From Elusimicrobiota bacterium (GTDB lineage Bacteria > Elusimicrobiota > Elusimicrobia > FEN-1173 > JAKLIF01), in contig JAKLIF010000002.1 of the NCBI GenBank assembly GCA_022709755.1, forward strand, positions 341,740 through 405,739: a stretch of DNA of 64,000 nt. The letters run 5' to 3'. The notes beneath the pieces are model-generated. The model did not search any database. It had not been told where the DNA came from and saw only the letters and a list, made by a program, of their open reading frames with translations. This document shows positions 44,821 through 53,700 of the stretch, one piece after another; position 1 is the first letter of the stretch; each line of letters starts with the position of its first letter. The translations under genes were made by a program, and so were the position numbers.

Positions 44821-44855
44821 GGTTCGGCGCAAAAACAGCGCCTCAGCGTTTAGGG
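44821..44855. repeat. 35-bp direct repeat, copy 2
   Basis: Second exact copy, 143 bp after the first and ending 35 bp before the truncated tRNA-Ser. Function unknown. Confidence 0.85.
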
Positions 44856-44890
44856 GGCCAGCAGCGGCCCAAAGGGCCGAAGACTCTGCT

Positions 44891-44929
44891 GGAGAGATGG
44901 CCGAGCGGCTGAAGGCGGCGGTTTGCTAA
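44891..44929 (+). repeat. attL: truncated tRNA-Ser(GCU) 5' half
   Basis: 39 bases identical to the 5' end of the intact tRNA-Ser at 58573, from the acceptor stem through TTGCTAA of the anticodon loop, after which identity stops. This is the left boundary of the island; recombination took place in the anticodon loop. Confidence 0.92.
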
Positions 44930-44970
44930 TTGAAAAATTGCTCAACCTCACACACGCTCTCCGTCGATAG

Positions 44971-45035
44971 ACCTTTCACCAAGTTTCACCAATTTATACC
45001 AGTTTACACCTCCAACTTGCACCCAAGTTGCACCG
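44971..45035. repeat. 10-bp-phased repeats at the left island end
   Basis: Four tandem 10-mers ending in CACC or TACC (44971-45010), followed by two more TTGCACC units. The spacing is one helical turn. They are probably integrase arm-type binding sites; a regulatory array is the alternative. A diverged copy lies at 46781-46820 at the same distance from a TTGCTAA core. Confidence 0.65.
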
Positions 45036-45092
45036 GAAATGACTGGAGTATTTGGACAAAAAATCTCGCCACGCAGTGCTTCATCACATCCC

Positions 45093-45109
45093 AAACCTGC
45101 TAAAATAGG
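45093..45109 (+). promoter_or_regulatory. Island promoter motif, copy 1
   Basis: Extended -10 TGC-TAAAAT (45098-45106) within a block AAACCTGCTAAAATAGG that recurs at 47071 and 49678. The AbiV start is 24 nt downstream. Confidence 0.5.
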
Positions 45110-45129
45110 TTATGTGATGGAGAGAATTA

Positions 45130-45873
45130 GTGAACAGCAATCCGGGCAACCCCAAAGATACTCATCTCTCTGAGCTTGTGCATGGAGCATGCTTGTCATA
45201 CACAAATGCGGAGGCTCTATTTCGAGAGGCCAAGATCCTGTCTGCTCACAAAGCTTTCAGCCGCGCACTCTTTCTGCACCAGATTTCCCTTGAGGAATGC
45301 GGAAAGACAGAGATCATTGGGTGGTGGACTACTGCTCACCTCATGGGTAATGCTGTCGATCTCGGCAATATGAGGTCACAACTTGCGAGTCACAAAGACA
45401 AGAATTTCGCCAATGCCTACATGCTTCCCCTTAGCGAGTCAGAACAGAAGGCACGTGACGAATCAGACTGGAAGCGCGAACATCAGGCTTTCAAGGAGCA
45501 GCAAATTGATTTTCATCAGGAGTCTAACGACAGGAAGAACGCTTCGCTCTATGTTGACTTTATTGACGGCGTTTTCTTTGCACCAAACGACCACATCACT
45601 GAGGACATGGTTCACGAGATTGCTGAGAGAAACTATGAGTTTATCGAGCTCATGCGCCCCAAAGTAGAAATGTTCACACGGTGGAACCAAAATCCGGCCA
45701 CTGCTCGTGATTCAATGATGGGTTTTCAAGAACTGATGGAAAGGCTGCGGACGGAACATCCTGACCACCCCCAAGAAGCATTTGACGCTCTCTTTGGAGA
45801 GATGGCAGCGCAGCAAAAAAATGTACAACAACCTCCTGTCGGTGACATTCCGAAGGCCGCGCCTCAGGAGTGA
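45130..45873 (+). CDS. AbiV-family abortive infection protein
   Basis: 247 aa, start GTG 45130 after GGAGAG. The segment SRALFLHQISLEECGKTEII corresponds to the conserved ALxSLEExGK of AbiV proteins, and RKNASLYVDFIDGVFFAP to their SLYVDxxxG motif. AbiV of Lactococcus blocks phage translation by interacting with a phage protein. Soluble, with a Gln/Pro-rich tail. First gene of the island, under the repeated promoter motif, and 64 bp before the DUF4145 gene. Confidence 0.85.
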   Translation: MNSNPGNPKDTHLSELVHGACLSYTNAEALFREAKILSAHKAFSRALFLHQISLEECGKTEIIGWWTTAHLMGNAVDLGNMRSQLASHKDKNFANAYMLPLSESEQKARDESDWKREHQAFKEQQIDFHQESNDRKNASLYVDFIDGVFFAPNDHITEDMVHEIAERNYEFIELMRPKVEMFTRWNQNPATARDSMMGFQELMERLRTEHPDHPQEAFDALFGEMAAQQKNVQQPPVGDIPKAAPQE

Positions 45874-45937
45874 CGTTAGGTGCATATATAAAAATGGAAT
45901 TTTTCCATCGCATACATTCGAGGCGTAAGGAGAAAAA

Positions 45938-46732
45938 ATGGCTCCTAAGTATGTTCCACCATCAGTAAAAGAAACAGCATTTAACTGCCCACATTGTGGA
46001 GCACTCACAACTCAGCACTGGTCTAATCTTTGCGCCGATCCATTAAATGAAGGCCACAGAGTTCCAAGAATTATGGACAAAGAAACCAAGAATAATATAT
46101 TAGCTCGATCTGATATTACTGCAGACATAAAGCAAAAATTGATGGGTTACTGGCAAAAAATGGCTACTGGAGAACCATTTATTGGAGACGCAACGTCAGG
46201 AAAATACCTTAATTCAAATGTTCATAATTTATTTATCAGCGTATGCTTCAATTGCAATCGGATTGCTGTTTGGGTCAACGACAAGCTTATTTTTCCAGCA
46301 CTACGAATGGGGCCAGACCCAAACTCCGACATGCCGTTAGAGATTGCGGATGATTTCCAGGAGGCCCGTGCTATCTTAAACCTCTCTCCTCGCGGGTCGG
46401 CAGCTCTTTTGCGGCTTTGTGTCCAAAAGCTTTGTGTTGCTCTAGGGGAGAAAGGCAAAAACATTGATGACGACATTGCCAAACTAGTTAAAAAGGGGCT
46501 AAATCCTCTTGTTCAAAAGGCACTTGACATTGTGAGGGTAATTGGAAATGAGGCGGTGCATCCTGGTTTAATTGATCTCAAAGATGATCCTGACACGGCA
46601 AACCGTCTTTTTGACCTCGTCAACGCAATTTGCGATCAGATGATTTCCCACCCCAAATACGTAAACGAAATGTATGAAAAGATACCGCCTGAAAAACGGG
46701 CGGCTATCGAACGACGAGACGGTAAAAGCTAG
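45938..46732 (+). CDS. DUF4145 domain protein with N-terminal zinc ribbon
   Basis: 264 aa, GGAG ribosome site before ATG 45938. Cysteine pairs CPHC (near 17) and CFNC (near 101) suggest a split zinc ribbon. The C-terminal helical domain (EARAILNLSPRGSAALLRLCVQKLC ... ALDIVRVIGNEAVHPG) is DUF4145, a HEPN-related domain common in phage-defence islands, alone or fused to restriction enzymes. Its biochemical role is unclear. With AbiV it fills the whole first unit of the island. Confidence 0.85.
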   Translation: MAPKYVPPSVKETAFNCPHCGALTTQHWSNLCADPLNEGHRVPRIMDKETKNNILARSDITADIKQKLMGYWQKMATGEPFIGDATSGKYLNSNVHNLFISVCFNCNRIAVWVNDKLIFPALRMGPDPNSDMPLEIADDFQEARAILNLSPRGSAALLRLCVQKLCVALGEKGKNIDDDIAKLVKKGLNPLVQKALDIVRVIGNEAVHPGLIDLKDDPDTANRLFDLVNAICDQMISHPKYVNEMYEKIPPEKRAAIERRDGKS

Positions 46733-46733
46733 C

Positions 46734-46820
46734 TTGCTAACCAAAATATAGGTCAAACCTACCACACATTTCCGTCGAAGAACATTTCCCCAGTGTTACC
46801 AATATAGCCCAATATTTACC
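46734..46820. repeat. Internal att-like site (TTGCTAA core plus phased 10-mers)
   Basis: TTGCTAA (46734-46740) is followed, with roughly two-thirds identity, by the sequence that follows the left att core (shared CCGTCGA). After a 40-bp gap come four 10-bp units ending in CC or ACC (46781-46820). The left end has the same layout with a 41-bp gap. Confidence 0.6.
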
Positions 46821-47203
46821 ACTTGGTTGTAAAGTCGGTTGTAAACAGTTGTAAAGTCTGATCATCGCCAACTTGCCAGCCGGGTAGTCTGGTCAATGAT
46901 CAGCGGCGGACACCCGGAGTGCTACGAAGCGGTGCACCGGAATTGCACCCGAAATAGCCCCCCAGAGGGGTGGACGGAGGGGAGAAAGGAGTCCCATAGC
47001 CTTTGATTAAGGTTCCATATCGGTCAATGCCCCGATAAATCATTTCGTTTCCTGATTCATCCCATCCAAAACGTGCTACAATAGGAATCCACACCACGAA
47101 TAATCATCCTGCAAGCTGAGCTGCCGTTAGACACAGCCAATTCCTTTAAAGTCGGATAATTTACTGTGCCTACCGCTATTATCAAATAAATATTTAGGGG
47201 AAA
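46821..47203. other. Gene-free stretch before the GHKL ATPase
   Basis: Contains three GTTGTAAA direct repeats (46825-46857), TTGCACC-type units (46931-46949) like those of the island ends, and the repeated promoter block (47071-47100) with TGC-TACAAT. No credible gene. Confidence 0.5.
47071..47100 (+). promoter_or_regulatory. Island promoter motif, copy 2
   Basis: Extended -10 TGC-TACAAT (-10 at 47077-47082). The 20 bases after it (ATAGGAATCCACACCACGAA) are identical to copy 3 apart from position shifts. It lies 120 nt before the GHKL ATPase start. Confidence 0.5.
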
Positions 47204-49585
47204 ATGATGCAACTTAAAGACCTCTGTTTAACGCTGGTTCAATGCGAATCAGAAGAAGAAGTCATTGATATCCTCAAGAAAGAAAAGTATTGGGACAAAC
47301 AGGAAAACTGGCAATACTTTGGAGCAGACGAAGGAAATTTTTCCATCATTGGGAACCAACAAAGCAAGCCCGAATCTGCAATAGTTGAAAAGATTATCAA
47401 CTCGGTTGACGCAATGCTAATGGCCGAATGTTTAAAAAAAGATATAAATCCCGAAGGTCCCGAAGCCCCCAAAAGTATTAGTGATGCGCTTATTGAATAT
47501 TTCAAAATTACTGATGGCAAGTTGACTAACATGCAGGCAATAGAAAGGAGCCGACTTGCAGATAATATTATGTTTATTGCAACTGGACAGAAGACAAATC
47601 CGAATTATGCAATTGTGGATAAAGGAGAAGGCCAATCACCCGCAAGGCTTCACGAGACAATTCTTTCGTTAAGGAAATCAAATAAATTAAAAATCCCATT
47701 TGTTCAAGGTAAATTTAATATGGGCGGAACAGGTATTTTTAGATTTTGTGGTGAGAGAAATATTCAATTAGTGATTTCAAAAAGACATCCTAAAATTGCA
47801 GAAAATGAGGGCGACCCAACAAAAGATTTTTGGGGGTTTACTATTGTCCGTAGAGAAGACCCTATTCACGGCGCAAGAAGTTCAAACTATAAATATCTTG
47901 CCCCTGCGAAACAAATTCTTTTCTTTCCTGCCGACGAATTGCCAATCCTTCCAGGCGACCACCCAAATGCATATGGGAAGCCAATTCAATGGGGAACCTA
48001 TATCAAGTTTTTTGAATATAAAATAGGGCCAGGACTTAAGACCAATATCCTCTTTGACCTTTATAATAAACTATCTTTGCTAATGCCACATATCGCATTA
48101 CCTGTAAAGCTATATGAGCGGAGAATGGGGTATTCAGGGAATTCATTCGAAACTGTATTGTCAGGATTATCTGTTCGTGTGGACGAAGACCGTTCCGATA
48201 ATATTGAGGATAATTATCCGACATCAGGAACGATGACAGTTGGTGGACAGAAAATGAAATACTCGATTTATGTTTTCAAAAAAGGAAAACACGAAAAGTT
48301 TACAAAAGACGAAGGAATAATATTTACAGTAAATGGCCAAACGCACGGATGCCTTTCGAAATCATTTTTCAATCGCAAAGGGGTAGGGCTTAGCTATTTA
48401 GCGGAGTCGGTGCTTGTAATCCTTGACTGTTCTGAAATTGAGGGTAGGGCAAGGGAAGATTTATTTATGAATAGTCGTGACAGATTAAGCACATGCCCAT
48501 TGAAAACGGAAATCGAAAATGAACTTGAAGAGGTTTTAAAAAATCATCCTGGATTAAAAATATTAAAAGAAAGGCGAAGAAGGGAAGAAATTGAAAGTAA
48601 ATTAAATGACCAGCAGCCGCTTATCGACGTATTGCAGGATATTCTTAAAAATTCACCAACACTCTCACGACTATTTATCCAGGGGCTTAAACTGCAAAAT
48701 CCATTTAATCCCATTTCGGTTGCAGATGAAGTGGCATATAAGGGTAAAGAATTTCCGACACGTTTTACGCTTACAAAAAAGTATGCGCACGATAATCCAA
48801 AACAAGCACATCTGAATAGTAAATTTAGAGTTGAATTCCTAACCGACGCTTCAAATGACTACTTAGATAGAAGTAAGGACCCTGGCTCGTTCAAATTATT
48901 TATTAATGGAAAAGAGTCTGAATACGCAGATGTAAATCTTTGGAATGGCTACGCGCATTTAAATGTGAAGATTGAAAATTCAAAGATAGGGGACCTTATT
49001 CAATTCCGAAGTGAGGTGTCTGATATAAGTAGAATTAGTCCAATAGCTGAGGATTTTTATGTAAAGGTAATAGAGCCATTAATAAAGGGGAGTGGTGGGA
49101 GTGGGAAAAGAAAACTGCCCCCCTCAGATAAAGAAGGCGGCAAGGCAAAAAAGACAGAAGGCTATGAATTGCCAGACATTATTGAGGTGTCGAGGGACGG
49201 GAGGACGGGCCATTCCTGGGAGCAACAAAATTTCTCTGACTATTCCGCACTCAAAGTTAAAGGAAGTGATGAGGACGGGTATGATTTTTTTGTGAATATT
49301 GACAATATTCACTTACTTTCCGAACTTAAGATGGCAAAAGCTACGGACGTTACAACTATACAAGCAAAATACGAATATGGGCTTGTGCTAATCGGACTTG
49401 CCTTGCTTAACGACAGCACGCCAGAACAAAAAGACAAGACAAGTGAAGATAGAGAAGAAGAAAATATATTTGACGTAATCGCCAGGACAACAAAAGCACT
49501 GTCCCCGATTGTAATTCCAATGATTGAGTCACTTGGAGCAATACAGGCGCAGGAAATTATTTCATTGCCTGAAGAGCAGAATTGA
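47204..49585 (+). CDS. GHKL-type ATPase (MORC/HSP90-like), putative defence protein
   Basis: 793 aa, AGGGGA ribosome site. The N-terminal ATP-binding fold shows EKIINSVDA (N66, the Mg-binding Asn of the N box), AIVDKGEGQ (D139-x-G-x-G) and the lid region KFNMGGTGIFRFCG. The remaining 550 residues include a possible S5-like/transducer region and acidic tail, without a recognised nuclease. Related GHKL proteins, including MORC-like ones, are known from restriction-modification neighbourhoods. Very AT-rich codon use, distinct even from other island genes, suggests a separate origin. It stands alone between promoter copies 2 and 3. Confidence 0.75.
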   Translation: MMQLKDLCLTLVQCESEEEVIDILKKEKYWDKQENWQYFGADEGNFSIIGNQQSKPESAIVEKIINSVDAMLMAECLKKDINPEGPEAPKSISDALIEYFKITDGKLTNMQAIERSRLADNIMFIATGQKTNPNYAIVDKGEGQSPARLHETILSLRKSNKLKIPFVQGKFNMGGTGIFRFCGERNIQLVISKRHPKIAENEGDPTKDFWGFTIVRREDPIHGARSSNYKYLAPAKQILFFPADELPILPGDHPNAYGKPIQWGTYIKFFEYKIGPGLKTNILFDLYNKLSLLMPHIALPVKLYERRMGYSGNSFETVLSGLSVRVDEDRSDNIEDNYPTSGTMTVGGQKMKYSIYVFKKGKHEKFTKDEGIIFTVNGQTHGCLSKSFFNRKGVGLSYLAESVLVILDCSEIEGRAREDLFMNSRDRLSTCPLKTEIENELEEVLKNHPGLKILKERRRREEIESKLNDQQPLIDVLQDILKNSPTLSRLFIQGLKLQNPFNPISVADEVAYKGKEFPTRFTLTKKYAHDNPKQAHLNSKFRVEFLTDASNDYLDRSKDPGSFKLFINGKESEYADVNLWNGYAHLNVKIENSKIGDLIQFRSEVSDISRISPIAEDFYVKVIEPLIKGSGGSGKRKLPPSDKEGGKAKKTEGYELPDIIEVSRDGRTGHSWEQQNFSDYSALKVKGSDEDGYDFFVNIDNIHLLSELKMAKATDVTTIQAKYEYGLVLIGLALLNDSTPEQKDKTSEDREEENIFDVIARTTKALSPIVIPMIESLGAIQAQEIISLPEEQN

Positions 49586-49677
49586 TAAGGCACAAAATTG
49601 TTGTAAGAACGGTGGCAGCTTACCCGCATTCCACAAAAATGGACCAATTGCCAACCGAGCATCCTTCCAGTATCGTG

Positions 49678-49711
49678 AAACCTGCTAAAATAGGAATCCA
49701 CACCACGAATG
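49678..49711 (+). promoter_or_regulatory. Island promoter motif, copy 3
   Basis: Extended -10 TGC-TAAAAT (-10 at 49686-49691), with the same downstream bases as copy 2. It precedes the 49-aa membrane peptide gene by 70 nt. Confidence 0.5.
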
Positions 49712-49762
49712 ACAACTAAAATCTGAACTGCAACAGATGAACAAAAACAGGAGCATAAAAAA

Positions 49763-49912
49763 ATGAATGGGATTGGTGTAATTTTGTTTTTTGCCGGATT
49801 GTGTTTAAGTGGGTATTGCATGTTTCACTTTTTGGGCTGGTGGGGAGTAGGCGTGCTGATGGGCCTGGTAATTATTTGGATCGGTGCAAAAATAACGCCA
49901 ATGACGCCTTGA
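49763..49912 (+). CDS. Small membrane protein
   Basis: 49 aa with a CAGGAG ribosome site 9 nt upstream. Two hydrophobic helices (GVILFFAGLCLSG and a Trp/Gly-rich VGVLMGLVIIWIG) are separated by a short aromatic turn; the tail is short and polar. Possibly a defence toxin, a holin-like peptide or an unrelated orphan. Its own promoter copy argues that it is expressed. Confidence 0.45.
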   Translation: MNGIGVILFFAGLCLSGYCMFHFLGWWGVGVLMGLVIIWIGAKITPMTP

Positions 49913-50052
49913 CGCATTCTCAAAAACAATCCCATAATAATGTTAATTTAATAGGTTTGAAGTTGGATAAGAAAACGGGGGAAGATCATTAGTCCACGAT
50001 GTTGGACTGGCGGCCTTGTTTTTGTGGGGATAATCGCACATTGGAGTAATAT

Positions 50053-50646
50053 ATGGTTACCGATCCGCTAATTGTAAGTGATAAATATCTATGGCATGAA
50101 GATTCGGACGAATTTAAAAATATTATTACCAAAGAAAGTTTCTCGGGATCATCTTTTGAGGGGAAGGTAAATGTATTTGAAGATCGAATGCAGGGTTGGT
50201 TCTTACAAGTTGCAAGAAAAGAAATAGCAAATGGCCCATCTACAGCTGATTATGTAGCGTTATCGATAGGGTTGGCATACATAGAGGGAATTGAACAATA
50301 TCGCCGAGGACGGGAAACGCCACGAAATAAATCTGGGAAGTGGTTTCGAGAAAGTGCTCGACGCATTTTGAAGGGAGTTTCGGGTGAAATTACTAGCCGT
50401 CTTTGGAAGGAATTAAGGAATGGTTTATTTCATACGGGATTTACTATTGGTTTTGTATATTTATCTCATGGCTACAAAGAAATAGTCGAGCTTAATGGCG
50501 AGCGCTTGCAAATCAATCCGAATAAGTTTGTAAATGCAGTTATTGAGGATTTTAATAAATACATTACGGAATTGCGTAAGGGGCAGGAGGGGGAAATTGG
50601 TAGACAATTTTTAAAACTTTGGGACAAGCGATGGGAGGAATCGTAA
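50053..50646 (+). CDS. HEPN-like protein of unknown function
   Basis: 197 aa, mostly helical and soluble. The segment WKELRNGLFHTGFT contains an R-N-x4-H-like arrangement (RNGLFH) as found in HEPN ribonuclease-type domains, preceded by helices typical of that fold. I cannot name the family. There is no obvious antitoxin partner next to it. ATG 50053 follows a weak GGAGT. Confidence 0.45.
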   Translation: MVTDPLIVSDKYLWHEDSDEFKNIITKESFSGSSFEGKVNVFEDRMQGWFLQVARKEIANGPSTADYVALSIGLAYIEGIEQYRRGRETPRNKSGKWFRESARRILKGVSGEITSRLWKELRNGLFHTGFTIGFVYLSHGYKEIVELNGERLQINPNKFVNAVIEDFNKYITELRKGQEGEIGRQFLKLWDKRWEES

Positions 50647-50695
50647 TTTAAATGCACAGCCCCACTTTAATTTGCACTGGCGGCAGGAGGTGACC

Positions 50696-50782
50696 ATGGA
50701 AACAACTGAAGCACCTGTCCAGCAAGGTCTAACCGCAACAGAACAGAGGTCAATTTTGGTTGCAACTTTACAGATTCTATGA
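50696..50782 (+). pseudogene. Short ORF resembling the N-terminus of the IS3 remnant transposase
   Basis: 28 codons with an excellent AGGAGG ribosome site. The first residues METTEAPVQQG parallel METAEMPVQKG at 44569, then diverge. Probably the leftover start of an IS transposase fused to host DNA, 9 bp before the R-M gene. It could also act as a translated leader peptide for that gene. Confidence 0.35.
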
Positions 50783-50791
50783 TGGGATCAA

Positions 50792-53700
50792 ATGAGAAAA
50801 AATAACACAACATTTACCGCATACATAAAGAAAATTGAGAAAGCCCTCGAACGGGGCGACGCCACGGAACACACCCACCGCCCCGCCTTGAAGACTTTCC
50901 TTGAATCCTTCCAAAAAGATGTTCTCGCCGTTAATGAGCCGAAGAAAACTACTGAGGCGGGAAAGCCTGATTTCTCCGTCTTCCTCAACAATGCTCCCGT
51001 TGGATACATCGAAACAAAGGATGTTGGGAAGGACTTGGACGAAGCCGAAAAGTCCGAGCAAATCCTCCGTTATCGAAAGGCATTACCCAGCTTCATTCTA
51101 ACGAATTATTTGGAATTTCGCTGGTATGTGGACGAAGACATTAAAATGACCGCTTGCCTAGGCCGGGCGAACCGAGACGGCAAAATAAAACCTGATTCTA
51201 AAGGCCTCGAAGTGCTGGAAGAATTGCTCCGCACCTTTTTGGACCATCGCGCACCTGATGTTGCTAGCCCCCATGACCTCGCCCGCCGCATGGCCCGCAT
51301 GGCGCATTTTGTTCGAGATTTGATTCTGGGCGATTTCCGCGCCGCCCCGGACGAAGGCCCGCTTCATCAACAATATCAAGCGTTCAAGAAAATGCTTATC
51401 CCGGACCTTAAGCCGGAAGGCTTCGCCGATATGTATGCCCAAACCATCGCCTACGGGCTCTTCGCCGCCCGTGCGGTAGCGAAACCAGGCCAACCATTCA
51501 CCCGGCAAGCCGCAAGGGACCTCATCCCCCCAACCAATCCATTTTTACGGAAGGTATTCGACCGCATCGCTGGGGCCGACTTGCCGGAGAATATCTCATG
51601 GCTTGTGGACGACCTGGCGCGTCTTCTGGATCGGGCGGACATGGCCGCCATCTTGAAAAACTTTGGACGTGCCAAACGGCAGGAAGATCCCGTCGTATAT
51701 TTCTATGAAGACTTTCTTGCAGCCTTTGACCCAGCCTTGCGGGAGAAGCGGGGTGTTTTTTATACCCCCGCGCCTGTGGTCAGCTACATAGTCCGTTCCG
51801 TTGACCATGTTTTGAAGAAAGCTCTGTACCGCCCCGACGGTTTCGCGGACCCATCGATATTCGTTTTGGACCCGGCTACCGGCACGGGATCGTTCCTTTA
51901 CGCCGTCATTAACTCCATACACGACGCTGTTAAAGCCAAAGGTCAGGGCGGTATTTGGGATGATGTGGTGACACGGGAGATATTACCCCGCATCTTCGGC
52001 TTTGAGTTGTTAATGGCCCCCTACGCCGTGGCTCATCTCAAGCTGGGTCTGCAACTCAAAGATTTAGGTTATCGCTTTCAGTCTAACCAACGCTTGGGGG
52101 TTTATCTCACCAACACGTTGGAAGAGGCCGTCAAGAAGTCAGAACAGCTTTACGAATCCTACATCGCCGAGGAAAGCCATGAGGCCGCCGAGATCAAGCG
52201 GGAGAAACCCATCATGGTGGTTTTGGGGAATCCTCCCTATTCGGGGATTTCCTCTAACACGGGGGAATGGATTACGGGCCTGATCGAGGACTACAAGGTT
52301 ATCGACGGGAAACCGCTTGGCGAACGTAAGACTTGGTTGCAGGATGACTATGTAAAGTTCATTCGCTTCGGCCAATGGCGTATCCAAAAAACAGGCCAGG
52401 GTGTTTTGGCTTTCGTTACCAACCACGGCTATTTGGACAACCCCACCTTTCGGGGGATGCGGCAATCCCTCATAAATTCCTTCGACGAGATATACATTCT
52501 TGACCTCCACGGCAACTCAAATAAGAAAGAGACCGCGCCCGATGGTTCGCCGGACAAAAATGTTTTCGATATACAGCCAGGTGTATCCGTTGGTATTTTC
52601 GTCAAACAAGAAAGTAGCAAAGGCCCGGCTCAAGTGTTTCATGCCGACTTGTGGGGTTCACGGGAAGGGAAGTATAAAGTCTTGACCCAGCAAGCCCTAC
52701 CAGATGTGAAATGGAAGAAGCTAACGCCAAAGTCGCCGTTCTACTTTTTCGTCCCCAAGGACAACCGGTTGGGCAAGGAATATGAACAGGGCTGGAAAAT
52801 TACGGACATCTTTCCGGTCAACAGCACCGGCATTGTAACGGCGCGGGACCATTTTGTTATTGATTTTGACGAAGAGAAGCTGAAAGCCAGGATAAATGAG
52901 TTTGTCGATCCGAAGACTTCAGACCAAGAGATTCGTCGGAAATACTTTGAAGGATGTGGTTCCGATAAGTATGAAGATGGTGACACCCGAGGATGGAAGC
53001 TTCCTGAAGCACGAAAAAATGTTCGAGATGACAAAGACTGGCAGAAACGATTTCAAAAGGTTCTTTACCGTCCTTTCGATGAACGTTCCATTTATTTCAC
53101 GCCTTGGATGGTGGATTGGCCACGACCTGAAGTCATGCGTCACATGGTTGTGGAAAAAAATATCGCGCTCATTTTTATGCGGCAAGTGGCTCTCAATGAA
53201 GGGTATTCTCATTTTGGTGTTTCGAACGCTGTTGTTGATAATAGAACGTTTTATAGCAACAAAGGAATCATGGCGATTGCGCCCCTGTGGCTCTACCCCC
53301 AACAGGGAGATTTGCTCGCTGGGACTGGCAAAGAGCCCAATCTCAACCCCAAGTTTCTCAAGAAACTCAAAGAGGGTTTAGGCACCATCCCTGCCCCCGA
53401 GGAGATTTTTTATTACATATATGCCGTCTTTCATTCCCCTACCTACCGGGAACGATATGAAGAGTTTCTCAAGATTGATTTTCCTCGTGTCCCTCTGACG
53501 GCTGATAAGAAACTTTTCAAAACCTTAGCTGCCAAAGGCGAAGAGTTGGCCTCCTTGCATCTCCTTGAATCCCCCGCCCTTTCCCGCCCCATCGCGGCTT
53601 TTAACGTTTCCGGTTCCCGAGATGTAGAGAAAGTTTTTTACGACGAAAATAAAAAACGAATTTATATCAACAAAACCCAATATTTTGACAGTATCCCATC

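Larger units (their letters stand above)
44336..44890. other. Non-coding stretch between lanM and the island boundary
   Basis: The first 180 bp are AT-rich and contain two copies of TTTAATGTAG, which also occurs before the 37768 gene. Then follow an IS3-like end, a 35-bp direct repeat in two copies, and several GC-rich hairpins: GGCCCC/GGGGCC (44729-44754), CCTGCGG/CCGCAGG (44753-44768) and CGGCCC/GGGCCG (44865-44879). No credible gene was seen. Confidence 0.5.

Noticed and set aside
44724-44912. 62-codon frame before the island
   Set aside because: Covers hairpins, a direct repeat and the tRNA remnant; no ribosome site or protein-like composition.
44891-44980. Second functional tRNA-Ser
   Set aside because: Only the 5' half through the anticodon loop is present; variable, T and acceptor 3' arms are missing, so it is the att remnant.
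44971-45035. CRISPR-like repeat array
   Set aside because: Units are only 10 bp without spacers and no cas genes are nearby; phased protein-binding sites explain them better.
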